Below are positions 1-8,106 of a stretch of DNA of 64,000 nt, one piece after another. Source of the DNA: Hyphomicrobiales bacterium (GTDB lineage: Bacteria; Pseudomonadota; Alphaproteobacteria; Rhizobiales; Rhizobiaceae); NCBI GenBank assembly GCA_900471515.1, contig UCFC01000048.1, positions 61,688 to 125,687 on the forward strand. The letters are read 5' to 3'. Within the stretch, counting starts at the first letter, position 1. Every line of letters begins with the position of its first letter. Under the pieces are notes generated by a model. That model saw nothing but the letters and a program-made list of their open reading frames with translations. It made no database searches and had not been told where the DNA came from. The translations under genes were made by a program, and so were the position numbers.

Positions 1-130
1 TTTTGCTGGAATTGCTTATGAGACGGATGGGCAATCGCCGGGCCGACATTTCCTGCCGCGTTTTTTTGAAGATAAATGGCTTTGTTTTCTGACGACCGAT
101 GAGGCGGCCGAAAGGACCGGCCAAAGACGA

Positions 131-154
131 AAAAGCCGGGCACCAGGCCCGGCT
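131..154 (-). terminator. Intrinsic terminator of mucR
   Basis: An 8-bp perfect stem (AGCCGGGC/GCCCGGCT) with a 5-nt loop lies just past the mucR stop. On the minus strand it is followed by a short T run, the usual form of a Rho-independent terminator. Positions 1-130 hold no gene that I can support. Confidence 0.7.
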
Positions 155-180
155 CTTCGTATCGTCGATCGCTATGATGG

Positions 181-612
181 TCAGGCGCGGCCGCGCTTGC
201 GGCGCTGGCCCAGACCCATTTCCTTTGCCAGGCGCGAGCGCGCTTCGGCATAGGCCGGGGCGACCATCGGGTAGTCGGCCGGCAGGTCCCACTTCTCGCG
301 ATATTCTTCCGGCGCGAGATTGTGATGCGTCATCAGGTGGCGCTTCAAGGACTTGAAGTTGCCGCCGCATTCCAGGCACGTAATCTGCTCGTCCTGTACG
401 GACTTGCGGACAGAGACTGCGGGCTTCTGCTTTTCGACGACCGCTGCCACCGGCTGCGGTACGGATGTGTTGCTCAATGCCGAGTGTACGTCGGAAATCA
501 GATTGGCCAGGTCGCTGACCGGGACAACGTGGTTGCTGACATAGGCCGCGACGATATCGGCCGTCAGTTCCACAAGCAGCTCCGGCGCATTGCCGGTCGC
601 CATATCCGTCAT
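181..612 (-). CDS. mucR: Ros/MucR family zinc-finger transcriptional regulator
   Basis: A 143-aa regulator of the Ros/MucR family, which in rhizobia binds AT-rich promoters and controls exopolysaccharide, motility and its own gene. The prokaryotic C2H2 finger is visible at residues 79-97 (C79, C82, H92, H96/H97) with the family core CLECGGNFKSLKRHLMTHH, followed by the conserved EEYREKWDLPADYPMVAP block and a basic tail. The start at 612 is chosen because AGGAGA lies 7 nt upstream; a longer frame to 690 has no such signal. The gene stands alone, with a terminator behind it and a long AT-rich region in front. Family assignment is firm; the regulon is not visible here. Confidence 0.93.
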   Translation of the reverse strand: MTDMATGNAPELLVELTADIVAAYVSNHVVPVSDLANLISDVHSALSNTSVPQPVAAVVEKQKPAVSVRKSVQDEQITCLECGGNFKSLKRHLMTHHNLAPEEYREKWDLPADYPMVAPAYAEARSRLAKEMGLGQRRKRGRA

Positions 613-1049
613 ATTCTTTCTCCTGTTAGCATGCTCAAACGGTCCTTCTCCCAAAAGACGAAGAACCCTCTTCGTAGAGCCAAACAGCAAAAGAGCAGAC
701 TACAGCCTTTGTTTCGAAAAACCGGAAATCCACCCCTAGATTCCGAAGACCGTACTCAGCGCCAATACTGCCTGAAGGTGAGCTACTACGTATTCTTCCA
801 GGCCGCCACCCAGTTAGACATTGGCAATCAAGGCTAAGGGACTTGGAAGCAGTACGATTCTAATTCACAATCAGAACTCTACTTGGATTTTCAAATACCA
901 TCGTTTTCCCAAAAGGCCAATTATTAATTGCGATTTTCCTAGAAAAAAAGTCCATCACAAAGAATTGGTCAGCAGCTCCGCAAGCTTTACTCGTGCTTCC
1001 AGTGCATAAGTTTGCATAAATTGCTTGAACTTCTGAGTAGCCCTCGCCT
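613..1049. promoter_or_regulatory. AT-rich gene-free region upstream of mucR
   Basis: About 440 bp without a convincing gene, between mucR and the 3' end of mrpG. It is clearly richer in A and T than the surrounding genes, especially about 840-1020. Since both neighbours are on the minus strand, it must hold the mucR promoter and probably a long 5' leader. MucR-family proteins are known to bind AT-rich DNA upstream of their own genes, so autoregulation here is a reasonable inference. A 70-aa frame at 860-1072 has atypical composition and was not accepted. Confidence 0.5.
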
Positions 1050-1385
1050 TCAGCGCATTCGCATATCGTCACGTACTGAGATATCGGCCGGAAAATGCCC
1101 CGTTATATGCGATGCTCTCGCCAGAAGGTGAGCAGAAACGGGCGCCGTCAAGATGAAGAAAAGGAAACCGGCCAGCGCTCTTGCAAATACGGCAAGTTCG
1201 CCCGAGTAAAGACCGGCGGCAAGCAGCAACAGGCCGGAGCCGACCGTGCCGGCCTTGGAGGCGGCGTGCATGCGCGTGTAGAGGTCCGGCAGGCGCACGA
1301 GGCCGATCGCCGCCACGAGCGCGAAGAACGCGCCTGCCAGCAGCAGGGCGGCGGTGACGACGGCGAGCGCGTAGTCCGCCACCAT
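1050..1385 (-). CDS. mrpG: Mrp/Pha cation-proton antiporter subunit G
   Basis: A 111-aa small membrane subunit of the multisubunit Na+(K+)/H+ antiporter. It has three hydrophobic segments and the MnhG signature around GLVRLPDLYTRMHAASKAGT (residues 28-47). Last gene of the operon; its ATG overlaps the mrpF stop by one base (TGATG), implying translational coupling. The C-terminus carries a short charged tail (DISVRDDMRMR). Length is normal for the family. Confidence 0.93.
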   Translation of the reverse strand: MVADYALAVVTAALLLAGAFFALVAAIGLVRLPDLYTRMHAASKAGTVGSGLLLLAAGLYSGELAVFARALAGFLFFILTAPVSAHLLARASHITGHFPADISVRDDMRMR

Positions 1386-1696
1386 CAGCGCCTCCCGCCC
1401 GTGCCGGCATCCTTTTCCCGCGCGCGCGACAGCACGAAACGGGCGAAGGCGACGGTTGCCAGGAAGCCGACGAGGCCGAGCGCAATGGCGATATCGATAT
1501 AGAGCGAGAAGCCGGTGCGCACCGCCACGACGGCGATGAAGCCGATGGCAATGCCCGTCAGCATGTCGAGCGCCAGGATGCGATCCGGCAGGCTGGGGCC
1601 GGCAACGACCCTCCAGACGGTGACGAGCAAGGCGAGACAAAGGATGGCGAGCGCTGCGACGGCGGCGGCGGAAACGATGGCGGCGGGCGTTATCAT
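1385..1696 (-). CDS. mrpF: Mrp/Pha cation-proton antiporter subunit F
   Basis: A 103-aa protein with three membrane helices. The MrpF signature is visible as WRVVAGPSLPDRILALDML (residues 28-46), followed by the SLYIDIAIALGLVGFLATVAFARF helix region. It is a subunit of the inner-membrane Mrp complex, which exchanges Na+ or K+ for protons in pH and salt tolerance. The ATG overlaps the mrpE stop (ATGA) and its stop overlaps the mrpG ATG, so it is translated as part of a coupled chain. Confidence 0.94.
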   Translation of the reverse strand: MITPAAIVSAAAVAALAILCLALLVTVWRVVAGPSLPDRILALDMLTGIAIGFIAVVAVRTGFSLYIDIAIALGLVGFLATVAFARFVLSRAREKDAGTGGRR

Positions 1697-2172
1697 CTGA
1701 AGGCCTCCATGATGCGGCGCTCGAAGCCGGCGGCGATATCGCGCCGGACCGCGTCCGGGTCGGCGCAGTCCAGCGCATGCACATAAAGCGTGCGCCGGTC
1801 GGCGGAGACATCGACCGAGAGCGTGCCGGGCGTCAGCGTGATGAGATTGGCAAGCAGGGCGATCTCGAAATCCGTCCGCGCCGAGAGCGGGAAAGCGAGG
1901 ATGCCGGGCGCAAGCCGCATATGCGGCGAAAGCACCGTCAGCGCCACCCGCCAGGCCGAAAGCGCCAGTTCCTTCAGGAAAAGGCCGGCCAGCAGCAGCA
2001 GGGACAGGGGGCGGATGCGGCGCGGCAGCGAACGCCGGGCAAAAGCCTCGCGCATGACGGCAAGCGACAGCAGCGAGAGCGCAAGGCCGAGAACGAAATT
2101 ATGCGGCGAGGCGCTGCCGGTGACGGCGACCCAGGCAATGGCAAGCGGCAGGCTGAGGAACAGGACGATCAT
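1693..2172 (-). CDS. mrpE: Mrp/Pha cation-proton antiporter subunit E
   Basis: A 159-aa MnhE-family subunit. Two N-terminal membrane helices precede a conserved cytoplasmic half with the family motif LLANLITLTPGTLSVDV (residues 106-122) and a C-terminal HALD segment. The start at 2172 overlaps the end of mrpD by four bases (ATGA). A frame in the same phase reaches further back to 3570 but is out of frame with mrpD and is only its shadow. Length is usual for MrpE. Confidence 0.93.
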   Translation of the reverse strand: MIVLFLSLPLAIAWVAVTGSASPHNFVLGLALSLLSLAVMREAFARRSLPRRIRPLSLLLLAGLFLKELALSAWRVALTVLSPHMRLAPGILAFPLSARTDFEIALLANLITLTPGTLSVDVSADRRTLYVHALDCADPDAVRRDIAAGFERRIMEAFR

Positions 2173-3716
2173 CGCACGGTCCCTTCCGGAAAGACGGAGA
2201 AAATATAGGCCGAGGGATCGGCAAGCCCGTCGGCGGCCGCGCGGGCAAGCTGCAGCACCTGTTCCGGCAGGACGCCGAAGCCGATGACGAGCACGGTCAG
2301 CGCGGCAAGCGGCAGGCCGTCCGTCCAGCCGGTGCGCACCGGCGGCAGCGCGAGCGGGGCCGGCCGCCAATAGGCAAGCAGGAAGACGCGGCCGCAGGCG
2401 ATCGTCAGCAGGAAGCCGCCGAGCAGCACCGCACCCGCCAGCCACCAGGCGCCGACATCGAGCGAGGCCTTGACCAGCAGCACTTTCGGCCAGAAGCCGG
2501 AAAAGGGCGGCAGGCCGCAGGCGGCCAGAAGCAGCATCAGCGAAACCGCGGCAAACCAGCCGTTCCGGCGATAGAGGCCGCCGAGCGCGGCCAGCGAGAA
2601 GGAACCGCCCCGCCGGCCCGCCTCGCCGGCCAGCAGATAGAGCGCCGTCATCAGCACGACCGAATTCAGCGCGTAGACGATCGCCCCGCCGAGACCTTCC
2701 GCCGTGGCGAGCGCGGCGCCGACCAGCATGTTGCCGATGCCCGAGATCACCACATAACCGAGCAGGCGGCGCAGGTCCGTCTCGGCGAGCGCGCCCAGCG
2801 CACCGACGAGGATGGTCAGGGCTGCGACGATGGCGATCAGCAGGCTGAGTTCGTCGCGCTCGGTCGGCAGCAGCATGACGAGGACGCGCAGCAGCGCATA
2901 GATGCCGACCTTGGTCAGCAGGCCGGCAAAGAGGGCGGAAACGGCGATGCGCGGCGTGTGATAGGAGGCCGGCAGCCAGAAATTGACCGGAAAGGCCGCC
3001 GCCTTCATGGCGAAGGCGAGCAGGAAGAGGCAGGCGAGCGTCATCAGCGGCGCCGTGGCGCTCAAGCCCGCCGCCCGCTCGGCGATATCGGCCATGTTGA
3101 GCGTGCCGAAGCTTGCATAGAGGATGCCGACGGCGATGAGGAACAGCGTCGTGGCAATCAGGTTCAGCACCGCATATTTCAACGCGCCGTCGATCTGCGC
3201 CCGTTCGGAGCCGAGAACCAGCAGGCCGAAGGAGGAGATGAGCAGGACCTCGAACCAGACATAGAGGTTGAAGATATCGCCGGTCAGGAAGGCGCCGGTG
3301 ACGCCGGCCATCAGCAGCATCAAAAGCGGGAAGAAACCGTATCGCCGGCCGCTTTCGGTCGTATCCGAGAGCGCATAGATGCCGGCGGCAAGGGCGGCGA
3401 CGGCAGCGGCAAGCGCCATCAGCGCGCCGAAGACATCCACGGTAAAGGCAATGCCGAAGGGCGGCAGCCAGCGGCCCATGACCATGGTGAGCGGGCCGTG
3501 CCCGACCACCTGCCGCAGGAGGGCGGCGTCGAGGGCGAGCAGGAGAACGAGGCCGGCAATGGCGATCCATGCCTGCAGGCGGGGACGGCCGCGCAGCATG
3601 AGGAGCAGCGCGCCGAGACTGATGCAGAGCGCGACCGGCAGGATCGCCAGCCAGTGGGCCGCCGGGACCGGGGCGGTGAGCATGGCGGCCGAGAGGTCGG
3701 GGACGGGGGCGGCCAT
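2169..3716 (-). CDS. mrpD: Mrp/Pha cation-proton antiporter subunit D (proton-translocating)
   Basis: A 515-aa polytopic membrane protein of the complex I NuoN/NuoM-like family that forms one of the two proton-conducting subunits of Mrp antiporters. About 14 hydrophobic helices are visible. Family features include GDIFNLYVWFEVLLISSFGL, the conserved Lys segment KYAVLNLIATTLFL, MKAAAFPVNFWLPASYHTP and TKVGIYALLR. An AAGGAAGG ribosome-binding site precedes the ATG at 3716. It is the only pair besides A/B with a gap to its upstream neighbour, and that gap contains a 13-codon mini-ORF. Confidence 0.95.
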   Translation of the reverse strand: MAAPVPDLSAAMLTAPVPAAHWLAILPVALCISLGALLLMLRGRPRLQAWIAIAGLVLLLALDAALLRQVVGHGPLTMVMGRWLPPFGIAFTVDVFGALMALAAAVAALAAGIYALSDTTESGRRYGFFPLLMLLMAGVTGAFLTGDIFNLYVWFEVLLISSFGLLVLGSERAQIDGALKYAVLNLIATTLFLIAVGILYASFGTLNMADIAERAAGLSATAPLMTLACLFLLAFAMKAAAFPVNFWLPASYHTPRIAVSALFAGLLTKVGIYALLRVLVMLLPTERDELSLLIAIVAALTILVGALGALAETDLRRLLGYVVISGIGNMLVGAALATAEGLGGAIVYALNSVVLMTALYLLAGEAGRRGGSFSLAALGGLYRRNGWFAAVSLMLLLAACGLPPFSGFWPKVLLVKASLDVGAWWLAGAVLLGGFLLTIACGRVFLLAYWRPAPLALPPVRTGWTDGLPLAALTVLVIGFGVLPEQVLQLARAAADGLADPSAYIFSVFPEGTVR

Positions 3717-3757
3717 CAGGTTGTGCCTTCCTTGAGCATCCGCATCTTGCTCGCCAT
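3716..3757 (-). other. 13-codon coupling ORF between mrpC and mrpD
   Basis: A tiny frame (MASKMRMLKEGTT) whose ATG shares a base with the mrpC stop and whose TGA shares a base with the mrpD ATG (TGATG at both ends). Its sequence contains the AAGGAAGG ribosome-binding site of mrpD. I do not propose a functional peptide; it may simply let ribosomes run from C to D. Confidence 0.3.
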
Positions 3758-4134
3758 CAATACCCCACAGGCGGCAGCGGCCGCTCTTCCGGTTCGGCGT
3801 CGTGCATGCGGGTCGTATCGTCGGTTCCGAGTTCCTGGTAGGCGCGGTAGGTCAGCACCAGCAGGAAGGCGAGGAAGGAAAAGGAAATGACGATGGCCGT
3901 CAGGATCAGCGCCTGCGGCAGCGGATTGGCGGCCGCCGGCGGCAGCGTATCGGCGCCGGCGGGGATGATCGGCGGCACTTGGCGCGTCAGCCGTCCCGCC
4001 GTGAAGATCAGCAGGTTCACGGCATTGCCGAGAATGGCGATGCCGAGCATGATGCGGATCGAGAAGCGCGACAGGATCAGATAGACGGCGGCCGAAAAGA
4101 ACAGGCCGACGAGGATGGCAAAGAGCGCTTCCAT
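3757..4134 (-). CDS. mrpC: Mrp/Pha cation-proton antiporter subunit C
   Basis: A 125-aa NuoK-like subunit with three helices and the MnhC signature ILGNAVNLLIFTAGRL (residues 35-50) followed by the conserved DPLPQALILTAIVI-like segment, here ANPLPQALILTAIVISF. The start at 4134 is preferred over a frame to 4197 because it overlaps the mrpB stop (TGATG) and begins with a normal first helix. The C-terminus is a soluble acidic tail ending EERPLPPVGY. Confidence 0.94.
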   Translation of the reverse strand: MEALFAILVGLFFSAAVYLILSRFSIRIMLGIAILGNAVNLLIFTAGRLTRQVPPIIPAGADTLPPAAANPLPQALILTAIVISFSFLAFLLVLTYRAYQELGTDDTTRMHDAEPEERPLPPVGY

Positions 4135-4553
4135 CAATCCATCTCCCGTTCTTCCAGCGCCAGCGCAATCGAGACGACGGCGCCGAGCACGACGCAATAG
4201 ACGCCGAGATCGAAGAGCATGACGCTGGAGAGCGGCACTTCGACGCCTGCCAGCACCGGATAGACCCAGAGCCCGGTCATGAAGGGCACGGCAAACAGGA
4301 TGGAGATGAGCCCGGCAAGGCAGGAGAGCATCAGGCCGAAGCCGGCAATCGCCAGCGGGTGGAAGCGGATCGCCCGGCGGACCGCATCCACGCCGAAGGC
4401 GATGCCGTAGATCGCCAGGGCCGATGCGGCAATCAGCCCGCCGATGAAACCGCCACCCGGCTCGTTATGGCCGCGCAGCAGGATGAAGACGGAAAAGAGC
4501 AGCATCAGCGCGGTGATGAAGGGGGCGACCGTGCGGAAGATCAGGGTGTTCAT
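4134..4553 (-). CDS. mrpB: Mrp/Pha cation-proton antiporter subunit B
   Basis: A 139-aa MnhB subunit with four predicted helices. The family motif LRGHNEPGGGFIGGLIAASA (residues 26-45) is intact. Its presence as a separate gene shows this is the seven-gene type of Mrp operon rather than the type with A and B fused. A strong GGAGGTG site lies about 8 nt before the ATG. Unusually, 196 bp containing a palindromic repeat separate it from mrpA. Confidence 0.95.
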   Translation of the reverse strand: MNTLIFRTVAPFITALMLLFSVFILLRGHNEPGGGFIGGLIAASALAIYGIAFGVDAVRRAIRFHPLAIAGFGLMLSCLAGLISILFAVPFMTGLWVYPVLAGVEVPLSSVMLFDLGVYCVVLGAVVSIALALEEREMD

Positions 4554-4638
4554 CGGGCACCTCCGCGTCGCTGTGTAACAGACACGACGGACAGCGGAAG
4601 GCAGGTTCTCGCCGATCTTGCGCGCCTAGCCTCTCCTC

Positions 4639-4683
4639 TCCTCATCCCTGTTCTCGGACTTGTTCCGGGGACAGGGATGAGGA
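4639..4683. repeat. Palindromic intergenic repeat, possibly RIME-like
   Basis: A perfect 13-bp inverted repeat (TCCTCATCCCTGT / ACAGGGATGAGGA), with further imperfect pairing inward around a short loop, between mrpA and mrpB. It resembles the CTCATCCCTGT-type palindromic repeats scattered through Rhizobiaceae genomes. That identity is from memory of such repeats, and only one copy is seen in this window. Confidence 0.6.
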
Positions 4684-4749
4684 GGATGGTGACTCGGCGC
4701 GCTGACACAACTGCCGCATTTGCAGCGAAGAGCTTTGAAAAAACCCGCC

Positions 4750-7107
4750 TCATGTCCCCTCCCCGTCAGGATCGTTCGCAGCAAGCTTGCGCTCCGTGTT
4801 CCCACGGATGCGGATGAGCGCGAGGATGGCGAGCCCCGTCACCGCCACGACGGCGATTTCGCCGAGCGTATCGGTGCCGCGGAAATCGACGATGATGACG
4901 TTGACGACATTGGCGCCGTGGGCGATCAGCTTCGAATGGGCGTTGAAGAAATCGCTGAGCGCCGTATCGAACGGGGCCTCGGTGGCGCGCATCAGGAGCA
5001 GCGCGAAGCCGAGGCCGCAGGCGAGCGAAAGGGCGATATCGAAAAGGCGGCGGGCGCCGTGGCGCGGATCGGTCGGCGACAGGCGCAGCCGCGTCATGAC
5101 GAGCGCGAGAATGACGACGGCGAGCGTTTCCACCATGAACTGGGTGAAGGCGAGATCGGGGGCGCCGAAGAGCAGGAAGATCAGCGCGACGGCAAAACCC
5201 TGAATGCCGAGCGAGACGATCGCCGTCAGCCGGTCGCGGGCGATCAGCACGGCGACGAGGCCGAACAGGGCGATGAGCATGATGCCCGCTTCGTGGGCGC
5301 GCAGGTCCGCGGGCCAGGCGAAACCGGCCGGCAGTTCGGCATAAGAGACGAGCGGCACGAGCAGGATCGCCGCCACGCAGAGGAAGGTGCAGGCAACGTA
5401 GACATCGAGCCGCCCCGGCTGGACGATGGCGATGACGCGGTGCGCGAAACGGACGAGCCCGGCAATGAAATGATCGAAACCGCGATCCGGGCCGCGAACG
5501 GAATGCAGGAGATAGGCGACCAGGGTCCTGATACGGTCTAGCTGCCAGTACACGGCGATGCCGAGCAGGATCGTCAGCAGCGACAGGGCAAGCGGCACGC
5601 CGATATGCGGGACGAGCGAAACGGAGACCGCCCTGGGGGTGCCGGCGACGGCGGAGGCCATGGGCGCCGAAACCACGCCATGGGTGATGCCGGAAAAGAG
5701 CGCGGCGAGCGGGCCGGCCAGCGCAAGCACGGCCGGGCCGAGCCAGAGCAGGACCGGCGCCTCATGCGGATGTCTGGGCGTTTCCACCAGCCTGCCGGCG
5801 AAAGGTCTCAGCCCCACCGCAAAGGCGATCGCAAACATCAGGGCATTGCCGAAAACGGCGACGGCCGTGACCAGGACGGAATAGGGATCGCCGCCGGCAA
5901 GAGCGGTGTAGATTTCCTCCTTGGCGAGGAAACCGAAGAAGGGCGGCAGGCCGGCCATGGACAGGGCGGCGGCCATGGCGATCGCAAAGGTCAGCGGCAT
6001 GGCGCTTCGCAGGCCCCTCAGCCGCGTGATGTTGCGCGTGCCGGTTTCGTGGTCGATGATGCCGGCGACCATGAAGAGCGCGCCCTTGAACAGCGAATGC
6101 GCCACCAGATAGAGCACGGCCGCCTCGATGGCATAATCCGAGCCGAAGCCGGTCAGCAGCACCAGCAGGCCGAGGGACGAGACGGTCGTATAGGCGAGTT
6201 TCAGCTTCAGGTCCGTCTGGCGGATTGCCAGCACCGAGCCTGTGGCGAGCGTCATGGCGCCGAAGACAGGCAGCAGGACTTCCCATGCGGGTGTCGCGCC
6301 CATGACCGGGTTCAGCCGCATCAGCAGGTAGACGCCGGCCTTCACCATGGTGGCGGAATGCAGGTAGGCGGAAACGGGGGTCGGCGCCTCCATGGCGTTC
6401 GGCAGCCAGAAATGGAAGGGAAACTGCGCCGATTTGGTGAAGGCGCCGCCGAGCACCAGCAGCAGCATGGCGAGATAGAGCGGGCTGCCGCGGACGACAT
6501 CGCCGAACTGCAGCAGGTCGGAGAGCTGCGCAGCGCCGGTCACGCCCCAGAGAACAAGCAGGCCGGCAAGCAGCAGCAGCCCGCCGCCGCCGGTGACGAC
6601 GAGCGCCTGCAGGGCGGCGCGGCGCGCCGCCTCCCGCTCATGGTCGAAGCCGATCAGCAGGAAGGAGGTGATGGAAGTAAGCTCCCAGAAGACGAAGAAC
6701 ATCAGGAAGCTGTCCGACACGACGACGCCGAGCATGGCGCCCATGAAGAGGAAGATGAAGGAGAAGAACCGGCCCTGGTCCGGATGGCCCTTCAGATATC
6801 CGCCGGCATAGAGCACGATCAGCGTGCCGATGCCGGTAATGAGCAAAGCGAAGGTGAGCGAGAGACCGTCGAGAAACCAGGAAAAGCGCACGCCCAAGGC
6901 CGGCACCCAGTCGTAACCGCCGGTTACGGCCTTGCCGCCGGCGACTTCCGGCACGAGGCGCAGGAAATGCAGGAAGGCGAGCAAGGGGGCTGCGGCGAGC
7001 ATCCAGGCGCCGCCGGCGCCGAGGGCGCGGATGACGACGGGAGCGGCAAGAGCTCCGATCGGCGGCAGACACAAGGCCAGAAATGTCAGAGCCGTGACAT
7101 CGGCCAT
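4750..7107 (-). CDS. mrpA: Mrp/Pha cation-proton antiporter subunit A
   Basis: A 785-aa NuoL-like subunit, the largest of the Mrp complex and one of its proton channels. The N-terminal two-thirds shows the proton-conducting family core: FFVFWELTSITSFLLIGF, the Lys helix, FPFHFWLPNAMEAPTPVSAY and HSATMVKAGVYL. A C-terminal MrpB-like extension follows (about residues 610-770, including GAPDLAFTQFMVETLAVVIL and VNVIIVDFRGTDTLGEIAV). Length matches the A subunits of seven-gene operons. It is the first gene of the operon, and the promoter should lie within 7108-7228. Confidence 0.95.
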   Translation of the reverse strand: MADVTALTFLALCLPPIGALAAPVVIRALGAGGAWMLAAAPLLAFLHFLRLVPEVAGGKAVTGGYDWVPALGVRFSWFLDGLSLTFALLITGIGTLIVLYAGGYLKGHPDQGRFFSFIFLFMGAMLGVVVSDSFLMFFVFWELTSITSFLLIGFDHEREAARRAALQALVVTGGGGLLLLAGLLVLWGVTGAAQLSDLLQFGDVVRGSPLYLAMLLLVLGGAFTKSAQFPFHFWLPNAMEAPTPVSAYLHSATMVKAGVYLLMRLNPVMGATPAWEVLLPVFGAMTLATGSVLAIRQTDLKLKLAYTTVSSLGLLVLLTGFGSDYAIEAAVLYLVAHSLFKGALFMVAGIIDHETGTRNITRLRGLRSAMPLTFAIAMAAALSMAGLPPFFGFLAKEEIYTALAGGDPYSVLVTAVAVFGNALMFAIAFAVGLRPFAGRLVETPRHPHEAPVLLWLGPAVLALAGPLAALFSGITHGVVSAPMASAVAGTPRAVSVSLVPHIGVPLALSLLTILLGIAVYWQLDRIRTLVAYLLHSVRGPDRGFDHFIAGLVRFAHRVIAIVQPGRLDVYVACTFLCVAAILLVPLVSYAELPAGFAWPADLRAHEAGIMLIALFGLVAVLIARDRLTAIVSLGIQGFAVALIFLLFGAPDLAFTQFMVETLAVVILALVMTRLRLSPTDPRHGARRLFDIALSLACGLGFALLLMRATEAPFDTALSDFFNAHSKLIAHGANVVNVIIVDFRGTDTLGEIAVVAVTGLAILALIRIRGNTERKLAANDPDGEGT

Positions 7108-7228
7108 GCCCCCTCCCCGTTTGCCGGTTCAAAGCCGGTAAAAACAGTCCGTTTCCATGACTTAGGCGAAACGGCAGGGCGCCTCAAGCAATTTCGGGCG
7201 CAGGAGATAACCCGATCGCGCCCAGGGC

Positions 7229-7432
7229 TCAGGACACGCGCGTCGCAAGGCGGGAAACGGAACCGTGCAGGATGAAGAACAGGAGCGGCAAAGGCCAGAA
7301 AAGGCAGGCGATCAGGCCGGCAATACGGTGGACGGTCCAGCGGTCGTGGTTGACCCAGCCTTCCAGCAGGGTCACGCTGAAAGCGATCGCGGCAACGGCG
7401 CCGTAGAGAACGATCATCAGAGTGTGGAACAC
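7229..7432 (-). CDS. Small two-helix membrane protein of unknown function
   Basis: A 67-aa protein with two hydrophobic helices (about residues 4-24 and 38-57) separated by a polar loop, GWVNHDRWTVHR. I choose the GTG at 7432 because GGGGA lies 8 nt upstream; an ATG at 7417 would give 62 aa but has no ribosome-binding site. It lies upstream of mrpA on the same strand with about 120 bp between, so it is probably a separate unit. I do not recognise the family. Confidence 0.6.
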   Translation of the reverse strand: MFHTLMIVLYGAVAAIAFSVTLLEGWVNHDRWTVHRIAGLIACLFWPLPLLFFILHGSVSRLATRVS

Positions 7433-7646
7433 CGGTTGTCCCCGAAAACACACTATTAAGCTTAATGGCACAGTAACGATAAGGCACGGGTGATTCGTCG
7501 TCTTCCCCCAAATTGGGTAGATGGCAAATTGGGCCTTGCGGCGACAGGCTCGCGCGCCAGGCCCGCTTGCGGACTTGATCAATCGTGCCCAAGGCACCAC
7601 ATTTGCGCACGAAACGAGATTGCCCCATCGGCGAAAGGAGCACTCC

Positions 7647-8060
7647 ATGGCCGAAACGACGACCACACCCAAAGTTCACAAGACCGATGCCGAATGGAAG
7701 GAACTGCTGACCCCCGAGCAGTATCGCATCACCCGCCAGCACGGCACCGAACGCGCCTTTACCGGTCCCTACTGGGATTCCTTCGAGACCGGCCTCTACC
7801 GCTGCGTCGGCTGCAATGCGCCGCTTTTCCGCTCCGACACGAAGTTCGACGCCGGCTGCGGCTGGCCGAGCTATTTCGAGCCGGTCTCCGCCGATGCCGT
7901 GACCGAACATCGCGACACGACCTATGGCATGGTGCGCACGGAAATCCGCTGCGGCAGCTGCGAGGCCCATCTCGGCCACGTCTTCCCGGACGGGCCGCCG
8001 CCGACCGGCCTGCGCTACTGCATCAACGGCCATGCGATGGTTTTCGAGCCCGGCAAATAA
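7647..8060 (+). CDS. msrB: Peptide-methionine (R)-S-oxide reductase
   Basis: A 137-aa MsrB, which reduces the R epimer of methionine sulfoxide in oxidised proteins. Both zinc CxxC pairs are present (C53/C56 and C102/C105), as are the GCGWPSYF motif and the catalytic Cys125 in RYCINGH. The ATG at 7647 is preceded by GAAAGGAG; an upstream in-frame extension to 7521 has no family similarity. The gene ends in a strong bidirectional terminator. Its function belongs with the other oxidative-damage genes in the window (gpx, sodB). Confidence 0.96.
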   Translation: MAETTTTPKVHKTDAEWKELLTPEQYRITRQHGTERAFTGPYWDSFETGLYRCVGCNAPLFRSDTKFDAGCGWPSYFEPVSADAVTEHRDTTYGMVRTEIRCGSCEAHLGHVFPDGPPPTGLRYCINGHAMVFEPGK

Positions 8061-8077
8061 AGGCCTGTCCATGACGG

Positions 8078-8106
8078 AAAAGCGGACCTCACCGGGTCCG
8101 CTTTTT
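8078..8106. terminator. Bidirectional terminator between msrB and an FAD oxidoreductase gene
   Basis: An 11-bp perfect stem (AAAAGCGGACC / GGTCCGCTTTT) with a 6-nt loop lies between two convergent genes, with T runs in both directions. Its last base falls on the stop codon of the minus-strand oxidoreductase. Confidence 0.85.

Noticed and set aside
99..356. An 85-aa plus-strand ORF over the mucR 3' end
   Set aside because: It is antisense to mucR, passes through its terminator and has low-complexity composition.
860..1072. A 70-aa minus-strand ORF upstream of mucR
   Set aside because: AT-rich, no ribosome-binding site, no family resemblance; better explained as regulatory DNA.
5605..7275. 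A 556-aa plus-strand frame antisense to mrpA
   Set aside because: Composition is extreme in Gln, Glu, Gly and Arg, as is typical of the complement of membrane-protein codons; mrpA is clearly the real gene. The same applies to 2958-3890, 8157-9944, 22542-23744 and 30969-33017.
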